A DNA stretch of 10,085 bases, taken from NCBI GenBank assembly GCA_036279835.1, contig DASUII010000126.1, positions 1 to 10,085 of the forward strand, read 5' to 3'. This document shows, piece by piece, positions 1 through 6,946 of the stretch. A program made the position numbers and the translations under genes. This DNA comes from GCA-003244245 sp036279835. GTDB lineage: Bacteria; Actinomycetota; Actinomycetes; Mycobacteriales; Pseudonocardiaceae. The notes below the pieces were generated by a model, which was not told where the DNA came from, did no database searches, and saw only the letters and a program-made list of their open reading frames with translations. Position 1 is the stretch's first letter. Each line of letters opens with the position of its first letter.

Positions 1-1124
1 GCGCCCGCTGGGGTCTCGCAGGTGTCCGACGGTACCCAGCGGATCTCGACTCTGGCCCGATGGGCGAAGCCCCCGGCACGCAGCGCCTCGGTCACCGACA
101 GGTAGGCATCCGGCAGGTCGACGTACTTACCCACCAGGGCGATCCGCACCACCTCCGTCGGGGCGTGTACCCGGTCCAGCAGATCCCCCCACTCCGTCCA
201 GTCCACATCTCGGAAAGGGAGCCCGAGCCGGCGCACCACGTAGGCATCGAGCCCCTCGGTGTGCAACACCTTGGGGATGTCGTAGATGGATAGGGCGTCG
301 GGCGCCGCGACCACCCCGTCGATATCCACGTCCGACATCAGAGCGATCTTGCGCTTGAGCCCGTCTGGGATCTCCCGGTCGGCGCGGCAGACCACGGCGT
401 CGGGCTGGATACCGATGTTGCGCAGGGTGGCGACGGAGTGCTGGGTCGGCTTGGTCTTCAGCTCACCGGACGGCGCGAGGTAGGGCACCAGGGAGACGTG
501 CAGGAAAAAGCAGTTGTCCCGGCCGACGTCGTGGCGTACCTGGCGGGCCGCCTCCAGGAACGGCAGCGACTCGATGTCCCCGACGGTGCCACCGATCTCG
601 GTGATCACCACGTCCGGTGGGCGATCATCGTCACCTGGCTCGGACATTGCCAGGATCCGGGACTTGATCTCGTCGGTGATGTGCGGGATCACCTGCACGG
701 TGTCGCCGAGGTACTCCCCTCGCCGCTCCTTGGCGATTACCGCTGAGTAAACCTGGCCGGTGGTGACATTGGCCTTACGCCCGAGGTTGCGGTCCAGGAA
801 CCGCTCGTAGTGGCCGATGTCCAGATCGGTTTCGGCGCCGTCGTCGGTGACGAACACCTCACCATGCTGGAACGGATTCATCGTCCCTGGATCGACATTG
901 AGGTAGGGGTCCAGCTTTTGCATCGTCACCCGCAGCCGCCGGGCGGTCAACAGCTGGCCCAGGCTCGACGCGGTGAGTCCCTTACCCAGTGAAGAGGCGA
1001 CGCCCCCGGTGACGAACAGGTACCTGGTTGGGCTGGCGGGCTTGACCAAGACCTTCTCCCGTGGTCCGGACCGGCCCTTCGATTCGACCGGTTGCGATGC
1101 AGCTGGCGGCACGCCGCCGACCAC
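1..1124 (-). CDS. pyrG: CTP synthase, N-terminal part (truncated by window edge)
   Basis: CTP synthase makes CTP from UTP, ATP and glutamine, the last step of de novo pyrimidine nucleotide synthesis, in the cytoplasm. About 374 residues are visible. The P-loop region YLFVTGGVASSLGKG is at about residues 35-49, followed by the hallmark MQKLDPYLNVDPGTMNP stretch, the HGEVFVTDDGAETDLDIGHYERF stretch in pieces, and ITEIGGTVGDIES. The synthetase domain is complete. The glutaminase domain begins near residue 326 (VRIALVGKYVDLPDAYLS) and runs off the left edge, so its catalytic Cys is not seen. The start is uncertain. The outermost in-frame start is GTG at 1124, just after an in-frame TGA, with GAGG 4 nt upstream; it gives about 34 extra N-terminal residues. 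A TTG at 1049 has a better GGGAG six nt upstream and gives a family-typical N-terminus (MVKPASPTRYLFVTGG). It follows mctB by 52 bp, in which a small 5-bp hairpin (1134-1147) lies just before the start. Identity is certain; only the start is open. Confidence 0.96.
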   Translation of the reverse strand, partial: MVGGVPPAASQPVESKGRSGPREKVLVKPASPTRYLFVTGGVASSLGKGLTASSLGQLLTARRLRVTMQKLDPYLNVDPGTMNPFQHGEVFVTDDGAETDLDIGHYERFLDRNLGRKANVTTGQVYSAVIAKERRGEYLGDTVQVIPHITDEIKSRILAMSEPGDDDRPPDVVITEIGGTVGDIESLPFLEAARQVRHDVGRDNCFFLHVSLVPYLAPSGELKTKPTQHSVATLRNIGIQPDAVVCRADREIPDGLKRKIALMSDVDIDGVVAAPDALSIYDIPKVLHTEGLDAYVVRRLGLPFRDVDWTEWGDLLDRVHAPTEVVRIALVGKYVDLPDAYLSVTEALRAGGFAHRARVEIRWVPSDTCETPAG

Positions 1125-1176
1125 GGAACCTCACGGTAACACTACCGGGGGTGGCCTCGAAGCACCGCCTCGCCAG

Positions 1177-2115
1177 TCAGCCTTGGATCGCAGGAACCAT
1201 GGCCTGTGCGTTGCCGCCGGTACCGTAGCGCCCGGCCCGTCCCTGTGCCTGCTCGGCCAGTGCCAAGACGCTCACCACCCGGCCGGCCGCGGTGTTCACG
1301 TCGTCGACGGTGGACAACACCGAAGCCGCCGCGGTGTCGGCGCGCACCACTCCGATTGGGCCGTTGCCGTCGGCGGATCCCGACCTACCGGCGAGCACCG
1401 CGCCGGCACCGGCGTGATCCAGCTGAGTGGCGAACCGGGCCAGGATCCCAGCCCGATCCCCGCTGCCGTTACCGAGACTCGCGCCGCCGGTGAGCACAAC
1501 AACGAGCTGAGCCGGCAGCACCCGCGGACCGGCGTGGACGAAACCACCGTCACCGAGCCCCGCGAGCACGGCGGTGGTCTCAGCCGGGGTGGCCTGCGCC
1601 TTGCCGTTGTTCGGGTTGATCAGCAGCAGCGAGCCGAGTAACCCGCCGGCCAGCGTCCCGGCGTCCGACGCGGTAGGCAGCCGCAGCCCTGCCGGCAGCA
1701 ACCGGGTGGACAGCTCACTGAGTTGGTCGGACCGGGAGGGATCGGTGAACGCATCGGTGAGCTGCAGCTCACCGGTAACGGTGGCGCCAGCGCTACTCAA
1801 TAGGCCGGTCAGCGCATCGCGGTCGGCTGGAGCAGCATCCGCTGTGGTCACGAGCACCACGGATCGGCCACGCAGCGTGCCGCTAACGATTCGCGGACCG
1901 ACCGCCGCGCCGAAGACGTCTGCGTTAGCCAATTGGGCATTCAGTGCGTTGCGCTCGGCTTGGAGATCGCTGACCTGGCGACCCAGGTCATCCCGGTTGG
2001 AGCTCAGGCCGGACAGTAATCGATCGCTGATAGCAGTGGAGCCGAGCACCACCCCGAGCGCAAGCGCCAGGAAGACGGCGGCGATGGAGATCACGTGGTA
2101 CCGCAGTGAGATCAC
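1177..2115 (-). CDS. mctB: MctB/SteB family membrane-anchored protein (copper transporter family name)
   Basis: This 312-residue protein begins MISLRYHVISIAAVFLALALGVVLG, with a single N-terminal membrane segment at about residues 8-27. A short heptad-rich, probably coiled-coil stretch follows at about 38-66 (RDDLGRQVSDLQAERNAL), and the large remainder is Ala/Gly/Leu-rich and probably extracytoplasmic. This is the layout of the family named MctB in M. tuberculosis (Rv1698), described there as a copper transport protein, and SteB in Corynebacterium, described as a partner of SteA in daughter-cell separation. No clear copper-binding Cys/His/Met cluster is visible, which leaves the biochemical role open. 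The start is GTG at 2115, 3 nt after the steA stop, so the two genes are almost certainly co-transcribed and probably translationally coupled. Only a weak G-rich ribosome-binding site lies about 14 nt upstream. pyrG follows 52 bp downstream. Family assignment is firm from sequence and neighbours; the choice of function is inference. Confidence 0.9.
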   Translation of the reverse strand: MISLRYHVISIAAVFLALALGVVLGSTAISDRLLSGLSSNRDDLGRQVSDLQAERNALNAQLANADVFGAAVGPRIVSGTLRGRSVVLVTTADAAPADRDALTGLLSSAGATVTGELQLTDAFTDPSRSDQLSELSTRLLPAGLRLPTASDAGTLAGGLLGSLLLINPNNGKAQATPAETTAVLAGLGDGGFVHAGPRVLPAQLVVVLTGGASLGNGSGDRAGILARFATQLDHAGAGAVLAGRSGSADGNGPIGVVRADTAAASVLSTVDDVNTAAGRVVSVLALAEQAQGRAGRYGTGGNAQAMVPAIQG

Positions 2116-2118
2116 GGT

Positions 2119-3297
2119 CTATACCCATCCCTTGACCCAGGAGACGACGTCGTTCCAGTTACCGCTGACGAGGACGCCGTAGGCGCCACCGATGTCGGAG
2201 ACCAGCAACGCCGCGATCACCGCGGTCAGCGCCGCAAGGACCATGAACAGCACCGCGCCTGACGACACACGGCTGCGGTACAGGGCGGCGGCCGCCTGGC
2301 CGTCGATCAGTTTGCTCCCCAGCCGCAGGCGGGTGAGGAAGGTCGACGGGTTGGATCCGGAGCGACCCCGGTCGAGGAACTCGTGCAGGGTGGCCTGGAA
2401 CCCGACCGCAATGACGAGTTCGGCGCCGTGCGCCTCGGCCAGCAGCAGGGCGAGATCCTCCGGATTGCTCACCGCGGGGAAGGTCACCGCGCCGATCCCC
2501 AGATCCTGGATCCGTTCAAGGCCCGGGGCGTAACCGTCGGGTTGCGCGGGAACCACGACCTCTTGGGCTGATTTGAGCGTGTCGGTCTGCACTTGGTACG
2601 GGTCACCGACAATGAGGTGCGGCTTATGCCCAGCCGCGCGGAGCGCGTCGGCACCCGCCTCGACGCCGATCAGCACCGGGTGGTATTCCCGGATGAAGTG
2701 CTTGAGTGCGGCCAGGTCGGTGATGTGGTTGTAGCCGGCGGCCACGACCAGCACCTGCCGGCCGCGGATCGGGACCTCGATATCGGGCACACCGACCCGG
2801 TCGATGATCAGCGCGCGCTCGTGGCGAAGAAACTCGATGGTGTTGGCGGAGAACGCCTCAAGCTGCGCGGACAGCCCGGATTTCGCCTCGATCATCAGAT
2901 CCGCGATCGAGTTGGCGGTCTGTTCAATCCCGCAGGCAACCTCGGTGTCGCCGATATGCACCCGGCCGTCATGCAGGCGCAGCCGGCTGCCCTCTTTGAT
3001 CCGCAGCACCTCTGATCCAACACCGTCAATCAGTACGATGCCCGCGGAGATGAGTATCTCCGGACCCAGATTCGGAAACCGACCGGAAATCGACGGTGCG
3101 GCATTGATCACTGCGGTGATGCCCGCAGCCACCAGCGCGTCGGCGGTTCTGCGATCAAGATCGACCTGATCGAATACGGCGATGTCGCCGGGGCCGACCC
3201 GGCGCGCCAGCACGTCGGCGCGGCGATCCACTCGGGCCAGCCCGGTGACCCCGGGAAGATCGCGGCCGGATCGGCTGAGCAGACCGGCGATTTTCAT
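2119..3297 (-). CDS. steA: SteA-like cytokinetic / cell-separation membrane protein
   Basis: This 392-residue protein closely resembles Rv1697/SteA throughout: MKIAGLLSRSG at the start, SGRFPNLGPEIL at about 71-82, IADLMIEAKSGL near 131-142, a thiamin pyrophosphokinase-like fold region with VGVEAGADALR and LIVGDPYQV at about 211-236, APGLERIQDLGIGA at 257-270, and SNPSTFLTRLRLG at 315-327. One membrane helix (about 348-367) anchors the C-terminus. In Corynebacterium, SteA and SteB (the next gene here) act in the RipC-FtsEX peptidoglycan-hydrolase pathway that separates daughter cells. The kinase-like motif is probably not an active TPK site, because the acidic residues expected after GD are missing. 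I chose ATG at 3297 because it gives the family N-terminus MKxxxLLSR. The frame stays open upstream to 3396, but that part overlaps recN and would be translated from a terminator-like hairpin. No strong ribosome-binding site precedes the start. It is 3 nt from mctB. Confidence 0.93.
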   Translation of the reverse strand: MKIAGLLSRSGRDLPGVTGLARVDRRADVLARRVGPGDIAVFDQVDLDRRTADALVAAGITAVINAAPSISGRFPNLGPEILISAGIVLIDGVGSEVLRIKEGSRLRLHDGRVHIGDTEVACGIEQTANSIADLMIEAKSGLSAQLEAFSANTIEFLRHERALIIDRVGVPDIEVPIRGRQVLVVAAGYNHITDLAALKHFIREYHPVLIGVEAGADALRAAGHKPHLIVGDPYQVQTDTLKSAQEVVVPAQPDGYAPGLERIQDLGIGAVTFPAVSNPEDLALLLAEAHGAELVIAVGFQATLHEFLDRGRSGSNPSTFLTRLRLGSKLIDGQAAAALYRSRVSSGAVLFMVLAALTAVIAALLVSDIGGAYGVLVSGNWNDVVSWVKGWV

Positions 3298-3312
3298 GCT
3301 CGTGATGGTGGC

Positions 3313-3354
3313 AAAAATGCCGTCCCTCGTCGGGGAGGCGCGCCGAGGGACGGC
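3313..3354 (-). terminator. Intrinsic terminator / possible attenuator between recN and steA
   Basis: On the minus strand a perfect 11-bp stem (GCCGTCCCTCG at 3354-3344 in the transcript sense, closing with CGAGGGACGGC at 3329-3319) surrounds a 14-nt loop and is followed at once by ATTTTTG, the classic shape of a Rho-independent terminator. It lies 20 nt after the recN stop and its U-run ends about 15 nt before the steA ATG. It therefore either ends the recN message or, if steA is transcribed from upstream, sits in the steA leader as an attenuator. Confidence 0.75.
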
Positions 3355-3400
3355 TCGTGAGTGGCATTCAGTCCTATAACACTGTTTCGCACTCACGAGC
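3353..3400 (-). other. RNA stem-loop over the recN stop codon
   Basis: An 11-bp perfect inverted repeat (GCTCGTGAGTG at 3353-3363 and CACTCACGAGC at 3390-3400) encloses 26 nt. Inside that, CAGT and ACTG can add four more pairs, giving an 8-nt apical loop around the recN TAG stop (3374-3376). Its end abuts the terminator stem. Function is not known; it could protect the recN 3' end, act as a protein-binding operator, or take part in alternative folding of the steA leader. Confidence 0.55.
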
Positions 3401-5143
3401 TTTGTCCGCCGTAGCGGACAAGATCAGCTCTTCGGCGTGTGCGCGGCCGGTGTCGGTGTCGTCCAGTCCGGCCAGCATCCGGGCCAGCTCACCTACCCTG
3501 GCCACCTCGTCGAGCTCTCGAACCCCGCTGCGGGTCAATCCGGTGGCGTAGGTCGCCTTGTCCACCACGAGGTGTCGATCGGCATAGGCGGCGACCTGGG
3601 CCAGGTGGGTCACCACCACAACCTGATGGCTGCGGGCAAGCCGGGCCAGCCGCCGCCCGATCTCTACCGCGGCCCGCCCGCCCACCCCAGCGTCGACCTC
3701 GTCGAAGATCATCGTCGGTACCGGGTCCGCATCGGCCAACACCACCTCCAGGGCCAGCATCACCCGGGACAGCTCTCCACCAGAGGCACCCTTGTGCACC
3801 GGCAGCCATCCGGCGTCGGGGTGCGCCGCCAGGCGCAGCTCCACCTCGTCGACGCCCTCCGGGCCGGCCCGCAGTCTCGTCCCGGCGATGGTGAGCGCGG
3901 CCTCGTCACCATCGGCGGCCAGGGTCGGGGTGACCGCCACGGACAGCTGCGCCTGGCCCATTGCCAACCCGGCGAACTCAGCGGTGACAGCGTCCCCGAG
4001 CGTCCGGGCAGCCGCGGTCCGGGCGGCGGTGAGCGCGGTGGCGTGCCGAGCCAGCGCGGTAGCCAGTTCAGCGCGCCGGGTCGCCAGTGCAGCAATGGCC
4101 TCCTCCGAAGTGTCCAATCCGGCCAGGCGCTGGTGGGCTTGCTGTGCCCAGGCCAGCACACCGTCGACGTCTGCACCGTACTTACGAGTCAGCCGCTTGA
4201 GGTCGGCTTGGCGGCCCAGTACCTGCTCCAACCGGGCCGGGTCGGCGTTGAGCGTCTCGAGGTACCCGCTGAGCTCGGCAGCGACGTCGCCGAGCACCGC
4301 GGCGGCCTCTCCCAGGCGTTCCCCGAGCGCCCGCAGCTCAGGGTCACTCTCTCCCTGTAGCCGGCGGCGAGCCTGCCCTACCAGGTCGATCGCGCTCGGC
4401 TGGTCGATATCGCAGTCCGGTGCGCCGCACACCGCGGCTTGCGCGAGGGCTGCGGTGTCCCTGAGCTGGTCGACGTCAGCTAGCCGGCGAGCCTCGGCCA
4501 GCAATGCGGAGTCCTCTCCGGGTTGCGGGTCGACGGCGGTGATCTCGGCGAGACTGTGGCCGAGCAGGTCAGCTTCCCTGGCCAGTTCCCGGGAGTTCTC
4601 CCGCCGGGTCGCCAGCTCAGCGCCGCACCGCAGCCACTGCTCCCGAATCCCCCGGTAACTGGTCAGCGCCCCCAACACGACCTCGCCGGCGAAGCGGTCC
4701 AGCACAGCTCGTTGCTCACCGGGACGCAGAAGCCGGAGCTGGTCGTTTTGACCGTGGACCGCGAGCATGCCGTCAGCCAGTTCAGCAAGCACACCCGCCG
4801 GGACCGAGCGACCACCGAGATGGGCCCGGGACCGGCCGTCCACGCTAAGGGTGCGGCTGGCGATCAGGCTGCCGTCCTCGTCGGTGCGGGCTCCCACCTC
4901 GCTGGCCAGGTCCGCGGCCGGGCTGCCCCGAGCCGGCCGGAAGCGACCCTCCACGATGGCGCGGTCGGCGCCACGCCTGACCCGGGAGGCATCGGCCCGT
5001 CCACCAGCGAGCAGTTGCAGGCCCGTCACGACCATTGTCTTGCCTGCGCCGGTCTCACCGGTGACCACGGTCAGGCCGGGGTGCAGGTCCAGGGTGGCCT
5101 CGTCGATCACACCGAGGCCCTCGATGCGCATCTCGGTGAGCAC
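3374..5143 (-). CDS. recN: DNA repair protein RecN (SMC-like ATPase)
   Basis: RecN is a cytoplasmic SMC-like ATPase that acts in double-strand break repair. The protein is 589 residues, normal for the family. Walker A GETGAGKT is at about 29-36, a RecN-type HGQNDQLRLL segment is near 130-139, a long Ala/Leu/Glu-rich coiled-coil arm occupies about 165-390, the ABC signature SGGELSR is near 454-460, Walker B IFDEVD is at 479-484, and the switch region VTHLAQVAAYAD is at 511-522. I prefer GTG at 5143, giving MLTEMRIEGLGVI, because it matches the usual N-terminus MLTEIRIxxLG and has AGGG 8 nt upstream. GTG at 5152 would add three residues. The last dozen residues (after HAEELILSA) extend slightly beyond a typical RecN end and are encoded by DNA that also forms stem-loops. 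The PhnB-like VOC gene ends about 40 bp upstream with no terminator, so recN may be read through from it. No LexA-type operator is evident next to the start. Confidence 0.96.
   Translation of the reverse strand: MLTEMRIEGLGVIDEATLDLHPGLTVVTGETGAGKTMVVTGLQLLAGGRADASRVRRGADRAIVEGRFRPARGSPAADLASEVGARTDEDGSLIASRTLSVDGRSRAHLGGRSVPAGVLAELADGMLAVHGQNDQLRLLRPGEQRAVLDRFAGEVVLGALTSYRGIREQWLRCGAELATRRENSRELAREADLLGHSLAEITAVDPQPGEDSALLAEARRLADVDQLRDTAALAQAAVCGAPDCDIDQPSAIDLVGQARRRLQGESDPELRALGERLGEAAAVLGDVAAELSGYLETLNADPARLEQVLGRQADLKRLTRKYGADVDGVLAWAQQAHQRLAGLDTSEEAIAALATRRAELATALARHATALTAARTAAARTLGDAVTAEFAGLAMGQAQLSVAVTPTLAADGDEAALTIAGTRLRAGPEGVDEVELRLAAHPDAGWLPVHKGASGGELSRVMLALEVVLADADPVPTMIFDEVDAGVGGRAAVEIGRRLARLARSHQVVVVTHLAQVAAYADRHLVVDKATYATGLTRSGVRELDEVARVGELARMLAGLDDTDTGRAHAEELILSATADKARECETVL
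3402..3421 (-). other. RNA hairpin near the recN 3' end
   Basis: TTGTCCGC (3402-3409) and GCGGACAA (3414-3421) form a perfect 8-bp stem with a 4-nt loop inside the last codons of recN. Only one nucleotide separates it from the next stem-loop (3353-3400), so the transcript here can fold into three consecutive helices. It lies in coding sequence, so chance pairing in G+C-rich DNA is possible, but an 8-bp perfect stem with a tetraloop directly beside two longer stems is notable. Confidence 0.45.
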
Positions 5144-5183
5144 GGGCCGCACCCTAGCGCACCTCGTGAGCCACCGTCGCGGC

Positions 5184-5654
5184 CTACATATTTACCACGC
5201 GCTGCAGGGTTTCGATCTCAATCTTGCGCATGCCGAGCATGGCTTTCATGGCCTCTTGCGCCTTCTCCGGATCGGGATCACTTATCAGCTCAGCCAGGGC
5301 AGTGGGTACGATCTGCCAGGATACGCCGTACTTGTCCTTCAACCAGCCGCACGGACCTTCTTCGCCACCCTCTGAAAGCTTTCTCCAGAAGTAATCGACC
5401 TCGTCCTGCGTCTCGCAGCTCACCTGGAACGAGACGGCCTCGTTGAACGTGAAGTGCGGTCCACCATTCAACGCTACGAATTTCTGCCCAGCCAACTCGA
5501 AGGAGACCGTCATGACGGTCCCTTCAGGCCCGGGACCGGCCGCACCGTATCGAGCGACCTCAAGGATCCTGGAGTTGTCGAAGACGGTGATGTAGAAATT
5601 CGCCGCCTCTTCACCCTGCGAGTCGAACCATAAGCATGGCGTGATCTTCTGCAT
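5184..5654 (-). CDS. PhnB-like VOC (glyoxalase superfamily) protein
   Basis: This 156-residue protein has features of the PhnB-like branch of the vicinal oxygen chelate superfamily (Pfam 3-dmu-9_3-mt): MQKITPCLWFDSQGEEAANFY at the N-terminus (in parts), a long loop ending in GPEGTVMTVSFELAGQKFVALNGGP (about 42-66), FNEAVSFQVSCETQDEVDYFW (70-90), and CGWLKDKYGVSWQIVP (102-117). The C-terminus has a short helical tail (PEKAQEAMKAMLGMRKIEI). Members are often annotated as methyltransferases, but the substrate is usually unknown and cannot be read from sequence. The ATG at 5654 has AGAGGG about 8 nt upstream. Sampled 60-base lines within it are about 55-58% G+C, against 78% in a sampled line of recN, so it looks imported. 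It lies between the NAD kinase gene and recN, which are neighbours in mycobacteria, and follows a decayed second VOC gene. Family assignment is firm; physiological role unknown. Confidence 0.88.
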   Translation of the reverse strand: MQKITPCLWFDSQGEEAANFYITVFDNSRILEVARYGAAGPGPEGTVMTVSFELAGQKFVALNGGPHFTFNEAVSFQVSCETQDEVDYFWRKLSEGGEEGPCGWLKDKYGVSWQIVPTALAELISDPDPEKAQEAMKAMLGMRKIEIETLQRVVNM

Positions 5655-5985
5655 CGCTTTGCCCTCTCTGCCGGTGTGCTCGGGTGGTTGCTAGGAGACG
5701 CTGCCCGGCATTCCTGGTGTCGTCGGTGGTCAGATACACCGACCAGAGATCCGTTACGTCCGAGCGGCTGGCCATGCATCCGGCGACCCGGACGCCGTCC
5801 TTGGCGAAGTTGACGTAGCCGCCGAACTCCTCGGCAGGTTGCTCCGCCGTCCAGCCGAACAGCTCGCAGTAGAATGCCCGGCTGCGCTCGGTGTCGGAGG
5901 TCATCAGATCGATCCAGCAGGGCGCTCCGATGGGCGCGGTGTCTCGGTGGGCATGGTGGCTCCCTTCGCAATGCTCTCGAACCAT
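5611..5985 (-). pseudogene. Frameshifted and truncated VOC/glyoxalase-family gene
   Basis: The segment encodes the first domain core of a VOC protein (APIGAPCWIDLMTSD, ERSRAFYCELFGW, EFGGYVNFAKDGVRVAGCM, LWSVYLTTDD), which in intact relatives is part of a protein of roughly 260 residues with two such domains. Two lesions are visible. First, the well-placed start ATG at 5954 (AAGGGAG 5 nt upstream) is out of frame: translation from it stops after 16 codons, and adding one C would give MPTRDTAPIGAPCWID. Second, resemblance ends abruptly at about 5719, after TTDD; the frame then runs on as unrelated residues into the start of the next gene to 5611. An in-frame ATG at 5985 could still give a 124-residue product but lacks a good ribosome-binding site. 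The second domain is gone. Calling it a remnant is well supported by the truncation; the one-base shift could also be a sequencing error. Confidence 0.75.
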
Positions 5986-6046
5986 GTCGCCACTTTGACG
6001 CCGCAGCAGCCCGGAACTCATCGGTCCTGACGGATCAGAGCATCCA

Positions 6047-6946
6047 TCAGCCTGATCGGGGACCTCGCCAGCCCTGTACCGGCAGCTCGAACTTGCGTAC
6101 CAGCCGATCGGTGAACGGGCAATCGTGCAGCCGCACCAGCCGGATGGGGGTGATTCCACGGATCACCTCGATCCGGGCGCCGGCCGGCAACGCGAAGGTT
6201 CGACGCCCATCGCAGCACAGCACCGCGGTGTGCCCCTGCGGATCGGTCTCCATCGCGACCACCGAGTCCGGCGACACCACCAGCGGACGCGCGAAGAGCG
6301 CATGTGCGTTGTTGGGGACCACCACGAGCGCGTCGACGTCCGGCCACACCACGGGTCCACCTGCCGAGAAGGCGTATGCGGTGGATCCGGTGGGGGTGGC
6401 GCAGAGCACGCCGTCGCACCCGAATCCGGAAACCGGCCTGCGGTCGACCTCGAGCACCACGTCAAGGATCCGTTCGCGCCTGCTCTTCTCGACGCTGGCC
6501 TCGTTCAACGCCCAGGTGCGGGCGAGTGTGGAACCGTTGAGTGTGGCTGTGACGTCGACGGTCATCCGCTCGTCGACGAAGTAGGCGCCATCGACGATGG
6601 CGCGCACTGTCTGGTCAAGGGAGTCGAGATCGGCCTCGGCGAGAAAACCGACCCGACCGAGGTTGACGCCCAACAGCGGAACCCCGCTTGGCCGGGCCAG
6701 TTCAGCGGCGCGCAGCAAGGTGCCGTCACCGCCCAGAACCACCACGAGATCCGCGCCGGCGGCCGCCTCCGGCCCGGTGGGCACCTGCTGGTCACGCAAC
6801 GCGGGATCGAGGTGGGTGGTCTCCTCGGCGAGCACCCGCACCCCGATTCCCGCGTTGGCCAGCCGGTGCGCGACTTTCTCGGCGGTGCGCAGGTTCTCCG
6901 CGTGCCCGGTGTGCAACACCAGGAGGAACTCGCGTTCGAACTTCAC
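6047..6946 (-). CDS. ppnK: NAD kinase (ATP/polyphosphate type)
   Basis: NAD kinase phosphorylates NAD to NADP and is the only de novo source of NADP. The 299-residue protein carries the family motifs: LVLHTGH near the N-terminus (first beta strand, 9-15), GGDGT at 72-76 with the catalytic Asp, GVNLGRVGFLAE at 93-104, ALNEAS at 146-151, the nucleotide-binding PTGSTAYAFSAGGP at 185-198, and a C-terminal FTDRLVRKF (278-286) shared with mycobacterial PpnK. The start is GTG at 6946, overlapping the tlyA stop in GTGA, with GGAGGGG about 6 nt upstream, so it is coupled to tlyA translation. A few codons at the N-terminus differ from the M. tuberculosis protein but the length is comparable. Downstream, a 62-92 bp gap precedes the decayed VOC gene. 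In M. tuberculosis the enzyme can use inorganic polyphosphate as well as ATP; whether this one does cannot be told from sequence. Also known as nadK. Confidence 0.96.
   Translation of the reverse strand: MKFEREFLLVLHTGHAENLRTAEKVAHRLANAGIGVRVLAEETTHLDPALRDQQVPTGPEAAAGADLVVVLGGDGTLLRAAELARPSGVPLLGVNLGRVGFLAEADLDSLDQTVRAIVDGAYFVDERMTVDVTATLNGSTLARTWALNEASVEKSRRERILDVVLEVDRRPVSGFGCDGVLCATPTGSTAYAFSAGGPVVWPDVDALVVVPNNAHALFARPLVVSPDSVVAMETDPQGHTAVLCCDGRRTFALPAGARIEVIRGITPIRLVRLHDCPFTDRLVRKFELPVQGWRGPRSG

Noticed and set aside
3298..3396. Upstream extension of SteA to 3396
   Set aside because: It overlaps recN, passes through the terminator hairpin, and the family N-terminus begins exactly at 3297.
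5977..5992. TCGAACCATG, resembling half of an actinobacterial LexA/SOS box
   Set aside because: The second half (GTTCGA) is absent, and the site lies upstream of the decayed VOC gene rather than of recN.
5986..6159. Longer 182-codon version of the first VOC frame starting at 6159
   Set aside because: Its first part overlaps the 3' end of the NAD kinase gene and has no VOC resemblance.
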